A stretch of DNA of 35,393 nt from Streptomyces xanthochromogenes. GTDB lineage: Bacteria; Actinomycetota; Actinomycetes; Streptomycetales; Streptomycetaceae. The notes beneath the pieces are model-generated. The model saw nothing but the letters and a program-made list of their open reading frames with translations. It had not been told where the DNA came from and did not search any database. How positions within the stretch are numbered: the first letter of the stretch is position 1; every line of letters begins with the position of its first letter. This document shows, in pieces, positions 33,091 to 35,393 of this stretch. The stretch lies in assembly GCF_014650455.1 (NCBI RefSeq), contig NZ_BMUZ01000027.1:1-35393 (forward strand), given 5' to 3'. A program made the position numbers and the translations under genes.

Positions 33091-33134
33091 GTAGCGGGGC
33101 AGGATTTGAACCTGCGACCTCTGGGTTATGAGCC
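33091..33134 (-). other. 3' half of a tRNA-Met (CAT) gene; probable attachment-site remnant
   Basis: Read on the minus strand, these 44 bases hold the anticodon loop with CAT (33128-33130), the 3' side of the anticodon stem (CCCAG), a perfect T-arm (GCAGG, TTCAAAT, CCTGC) and the 3' acceptor strand CCCGCTA. The 5' half (acceptor, D-arm, first anticodon stem strand) is not present upstream, so it is no functional tRNA. A 3'-end copy of 40-50 bases is the usual trace of an integrative element that used the tRNA gene as its attachment site. No integrase is nearby. Confidence 0.75.
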
Positions 33135-33226
33135 GAGCTAAGAGGTGTCCCGAAACAGCGCGCCGGGAGGCGGAAACGAGGTTGAGGCCAACCGGTGTGT
33201 CCCGCCGGGCCTGTTGGCGTTGGGCA

Positions 33227-33778
33227 TCAAGGACGTGCGCCCATGATGGTGAGTGCCTCGTCGCACAAGCTGGCGGCATTGGCAGCTTCTCCCTCGAAGG
33301 CGCGTTTCCACAGGATGTAGGACAGACCACTTTCGGCCCGGCGGCGAGTGTGGGGTGCGGGTGCGGTCACGCGTTCCAGGCGGGCGGTCAGTGTGTCGAT
33401 CATGGGGGTGAGTTTCGCCTGTCGTGTCACGCGTGCCAGTGCGGAGTCGGGCTCATTCACGCATGCGGCGATCAGTCTGCCGAGCCCTTGGGGCAGTGCA
33501 GTGATGATGCGTTCGACGGATGCGGTCAGGTCCGCCACTGGGTCGGCGGTGTCGGGTGTGGCGTGCAGTGACCGGTCGGCTCGCAAGGCGTCCGCGACCA
33601 TCTCCTCCTTTCCTGGCCAGCGGCGGTAGAGCGCACCGAGGCCGACTCCGGCGGCCGCGGCGACGTCCTTCATCCGCAGGCCCTCGTAGCCATGGGCCTG
33701 TAGCAGGATCAGGGTCTGTTCCAGGGCCAGGGGGGCGATGTCGGGGTGGCGCCTGCGGCCGCGCTGAGCGTTCTCCAT
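33227..33778 (-). CDS. TetR/AcrR-family transcriptional regulator
   Basis: The 183-residue product has a basic start (MENAQRGRRRHPDIAPLAL) and the TetR helix-turn-helix GLRMKDVAAAAGVGLGALYRRWPGKEEMVADAL. A divergent helical ligand domain follows (DLTASVERIITALPQGLGRLI, SYILWKRAFEGEAA). AAGAGG abuts the ATG. It is divergent from a patatin-like lipase gene with a 54-base gap containing short direct repeats, so the lipase gene is its probable target. The ligand is not shown by the sequence. Confidence 0.85.
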   Translation of the reverse strand: MENAQRGRRRHPDIAPLALEQTLILLQAHGYEGLRMKDVAAAAGVGLGALYRRWPGKEEMVADALRADRSLHATPDTADPVADLTASVERIITALPQGLGRLIAACVNEPDSALARVTRQAKLTPMIDTLTARLERVTAPAPHTRRRAESGLSYILWKRAFEGEAANAASLCDEALTIMGARP

Positions 33779-33796
33779 CCTCTTACGGTAACGTCA

Positions 33797-33823
33797 ATTA
33801 TCGGAAATGGTGATTCTCGGAAA
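33797..33823. promoter_or_regulatory. Direct repeats in the TetR/lipase divergent gap
   Basis: ATTATCGGAAA (33797-33807) and ATTCTCGGAAA (33813-33823) differ at one base and are spaced 16 bases apart. They sit between the two divergent start codons, next to a short TTACGGTAA palindrome (33783-33791). Either could be the regulator's binding site. This is from position and repetition only. Confidence 0.4.
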
Positions 33824-33832
33824 GGTGTTGTC

Positions 33833-34684
33833 ATGGCTCCCACCACCCCCACTCGCGCACTCGTCCTCGGCGGCGGAGGCGTCACCGGAATGGGCTGGGA
33901 AATCGGCGTCCTGGCCGGGCTCCTCGACGAAGGCGTGGACCTGCGCGACGCGGACACCGTGATCGGCACATCGGCCGGTTCCTTCATCGGCACCAACTAC
34001 ACCTCCGGTACCGACTGGGAGACCCTCTTCGCCGACCAGGACCACGCCGGCGAGAACGAACCCGTCATGCACACCGACCCGGCCGTCTACGAAGGCTGGA
34101 CCCAGGCATTCATCACCGGCGCCGGCCACCCCGAAGCGGTGGGCGCCGGATTCGGCCGGGTCGCCCGCACCTTCGGCGCGGGGGTCGACACCGAGACCCG
34201 CCGCGCGGTCGTCCGCTCCCGCCTGCGCACCACCCACTGGCCCGCCACCATGCGGGTCGCCGTCACCGACGCCGACACCGGCCAGCTGCGCCTGCTGGGC
34301 CCCGAGGCGGGCATCGACATCGAGACCGCCACCGCCGCCAGCGGCGCCGTGCCCGGCATCTGGCCCAGCGTCCACTTCGACGGTCGCGAATGGATCGACG
34401 CCGGCATGGTCTCCGCCGCCAACGCCACCCTGGCCGCAGGACACGACCGCATCGTCGTCCTCGCCCCCATGCCCGAGGGCCACGCCGGTATCCCCAGCGC
34501 CCAGGACGACGTCGCGCGCCTCAACGGCACCGGTGCCCACGCCTTCCTCGCCGCCCCCGATGCCGCCGCCCGTGAAGCCATCGGCCCCAACCCCTACGAC
34601 CCCACCCGCGCCCGCGCGGCAGCCGACGCGGGCCGCCGCCAAGGCCGCACCCTCGCCCCCGACATCAAGCAGATGTGGAGCTGA
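33833..34684 (+). CDS. Patatin-like phospholipase/lipase
   Basis: ATG 33833 follows AAAGG. The 283-residue product has the patatin layout: an oxyanion Gly-rich loop (LVLGGGGVTGMGWEIG), the nucleophile elbow GTSAGSF (GxSxG), and the catalytic Asp in EWIDAGMVSAAN. A Ser-Asp dyad of this kind hydrolyses lipid acyl chains. No signal peptide is seen, so it should act inside the cell. It is divergent from a TetR regulator and is followed by a hairpin terminator 24 bases after the stop. This makes a simple self-contained pair. Confidence 0.85.
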   Translation: MAPTTPTRALVLGGGGVTGMGWEIGVLAGLLDEGVDLRDADTVIGTSAGSFIGTNYTSGTDWETLFADQDHAGENEPVMHTDPAVYEGWTQAFITGAGHPEAVGAGFGRVARTFGAGVDTETRRAVVRSRLRTTHWPATMRVAVTDADTGQLRLLGPEAGIDIETATAASGAVPGIWPSVHFDGREWIDAGMVSAANATLAAGHDRIVVLAPMPEGHAGIPSAQDDVARLNGTGAHAFLAAPDAAAREAIGPNPYDPTRARAAADAGRRQGRTLAPDIKQMWS

Positions 34685-34707
34685 ACCACGGCGGCGAACC
34701 GGGCGCT

Positions 34708-34734
34708 GGTGGATCACTCCCGGAGTGATCCACC
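34708..34734 (+). terminator. 13-bp perfect inverted repeat after lipase gene
   Basis: GGTGGATCACTCC (34708-34720) and its complement (34722-34734) are separated by one base, so the stem closes with a few unpaired bases at the tip. It lies 24 bases after the lipase stop. A second imperfect palindrome is centred near 34747. Confidence 0.7.
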
Positions 34735-34800
34735 ACCCCATGATGATCATGATGGGGACTGGTGTGATTACGGCGTAGGAGCCGTTCTGGATAGAACCGT

Positions 34801-35202
34801 TCAGTGGTCTGAGCCCAGCACGGCATCCTCGGCGAACCGCGGGCGGGCCCGCAGGGCAAACTTCGGCCCAAGGCAGTCGACCACTCGGCTCGCAGTTGAC
34901 TTCGACAGCCCAAACAGCAGCGCCAGTTGTCGCATGGTCAGGTTGGACCGCCAGTACGCAGTGAACGGCAGTATCCGGTCCTCCAGCGGCAGTTTCCACG
35001 GACGGCCGTGGCCGCCGGTGTCGGCACCCTCGCGCCGCAGTTGGTTCACCAGCTTGGCGAACACGCGGGAGCGGCCGTAACCGCAGCAGTGCAGAGGAAG
35101 AGTCCGTACTCGCGGCCTAGCGGGACCGTGAAGCCGGTCGGTGCCCCCCTGGGGGTGCTCGGCTCTCCCAGTCTCCCTGGCGGCTCGCGCTGACATCGGC
35201 AC
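34801..35202 (-). pseudogene. IS5-type transposase, N-terminal fragment
   Basis: On the minus strand: RVFAKLVNQLRREGADTGG, cut here to RVFAKLVNQL; GRPWKLPLEDRILPFTAYW, cut to LPLEDRILPFTAYW; and the helix-turn-helix NLTMRQLALLFGLSKSTASR, then LGPKFALR. This is the first third of a DDE_Tnp_4-group IS5 transposase, related to but distinct from that at 13422-14194. It breaks off before the catalytic region. The frame upstream of RVFAKL is not family-like and the true start is not certain. Confidence 0.75.
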
Positions 35203-35335
35203 GTTTGCTGATCACTAGCGAATCGTTAGCGAGGAGTGGGAAGTTCAGCCGCAACACGACCTCCGATCCGGGGTGTCCGTGAAGGTCCCGTCGAGTGTGC
35301 AGTGTTCGGCGGTTGAGGAAGAAGGAGTTCGCCTT

Positions 35336-35393
35336 CGTGGGGTCCCACCGTCGTCCCAAGCCCGCGAGCCGTACGCGTGTGACCGTGCTCAGC
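35336..35393 (+). CDS. Start of an exported protein, probably NlpC/P60 type (cut by window end)
   Basis: GTG 35336 follows AAGGAG at nine bases. The 19 codons in the window read GSHRRPKPASRTRVTVLS. This basic, Arg/Lys-rich opening is typical of Streptomyces cell-wall hydrolases of the NlpC/P60 family, where a Thr/Val/Ala signal helix follows. The catalytic domain is outside the window, so the family is only a guess from the signal sequence. Confidence 0.5.

Noticed and set aside
34736..34758. Near-palindrome of CCCCATGATG type
   Set aside because: Imperfect at several positions and next to a better terminator hairpin; it may be chance or a terminator extension.

Overview
The window looks like chromosomal or large-plasmid accessory DNA of a Streptomyces or a close actinomycete relative. 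The evidence is the very high G+C content, GTG starts with GGAGG-type ribosome sites, and protein families typical of that group: secreted RHS proteins, DUF6480, RNA ligase 1 (DUF5565), mycothiol-dependent MDMPI-type enzymes, and IS701/IS5/IS630/IS256 transposons. Almost every gap between host genes holds a transposon or the wreck of one, so this is a recombination-prone region, perhaps near a chromosome arm.

Layout. 1-4.0 kb: N-terminal part of one secreted RHS protein (minus), a 53-residue hydrophobic protein, an RNA ligase 1 homologue with a run of ten C in its gene, and a frameshifted CHAP-domain cell-wall hydrolase. 4.3-7.6 kb: an IS701-type element and an IS5-type element abutting at a shared CTAG target, next to an older broken IS701-type transposase. 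7.6-13.0 kb: a complete secreted RHS protein (1090 aa) with a short glycine/alanine-rich tail, a 40-residue membrane protein just downstream, a small secreted cysteine-containing protein, and a lipoprotein. 13.1-14.2 kb: two damaged IS5-type transposases. 14.2-18.2 kb: a DUF3592 membrane protein whose stop codon touches an IS end, then MDMPI-type, cupin and RibD/DHFR-like genes facing a divergent MarR regulator across a palindromic site. 18.5-21.1 kb: an IS630 element and an unusual IS5-type element that carries a membrane-protein gene between its inverted repeats. 21.3-24.6 kb: a CrtI-like oxidoreductase, an SRPBCC protein and two small genes of unknown role, all minus. 24.8-26.6 kb: DUF6480, transposase and glycosyltransferase remnants, one hypothetical protein.

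26.9-31.2 kb is the most interesting block: four plus-strand genes with stop/start overlaps encode a proline-repeat membrane protein, a polytopic membrane protein with a PrsW-like motif, a small exported protein, and a 700-residue exported, C-terminally anchored protein with an HxE...CxxC pair like that of the cytidine-deaminase fold. This looks like a dedicated cell-envelope system that I cannot match to a described one.

31.4-35.4 kb: two hypothetical genes, an IS256 relic split into head-to-head inverted pieces, the 3' half of a tRNA-Met (CAT) gene that looks like an integrative-element attachment site, a divergent TetR/patatin-like lipase pair, one more IS5-type fragment, and the first codons of an exported protein cut by the window end. 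No rRNA, complete tRNA or CRISPR array was seen.
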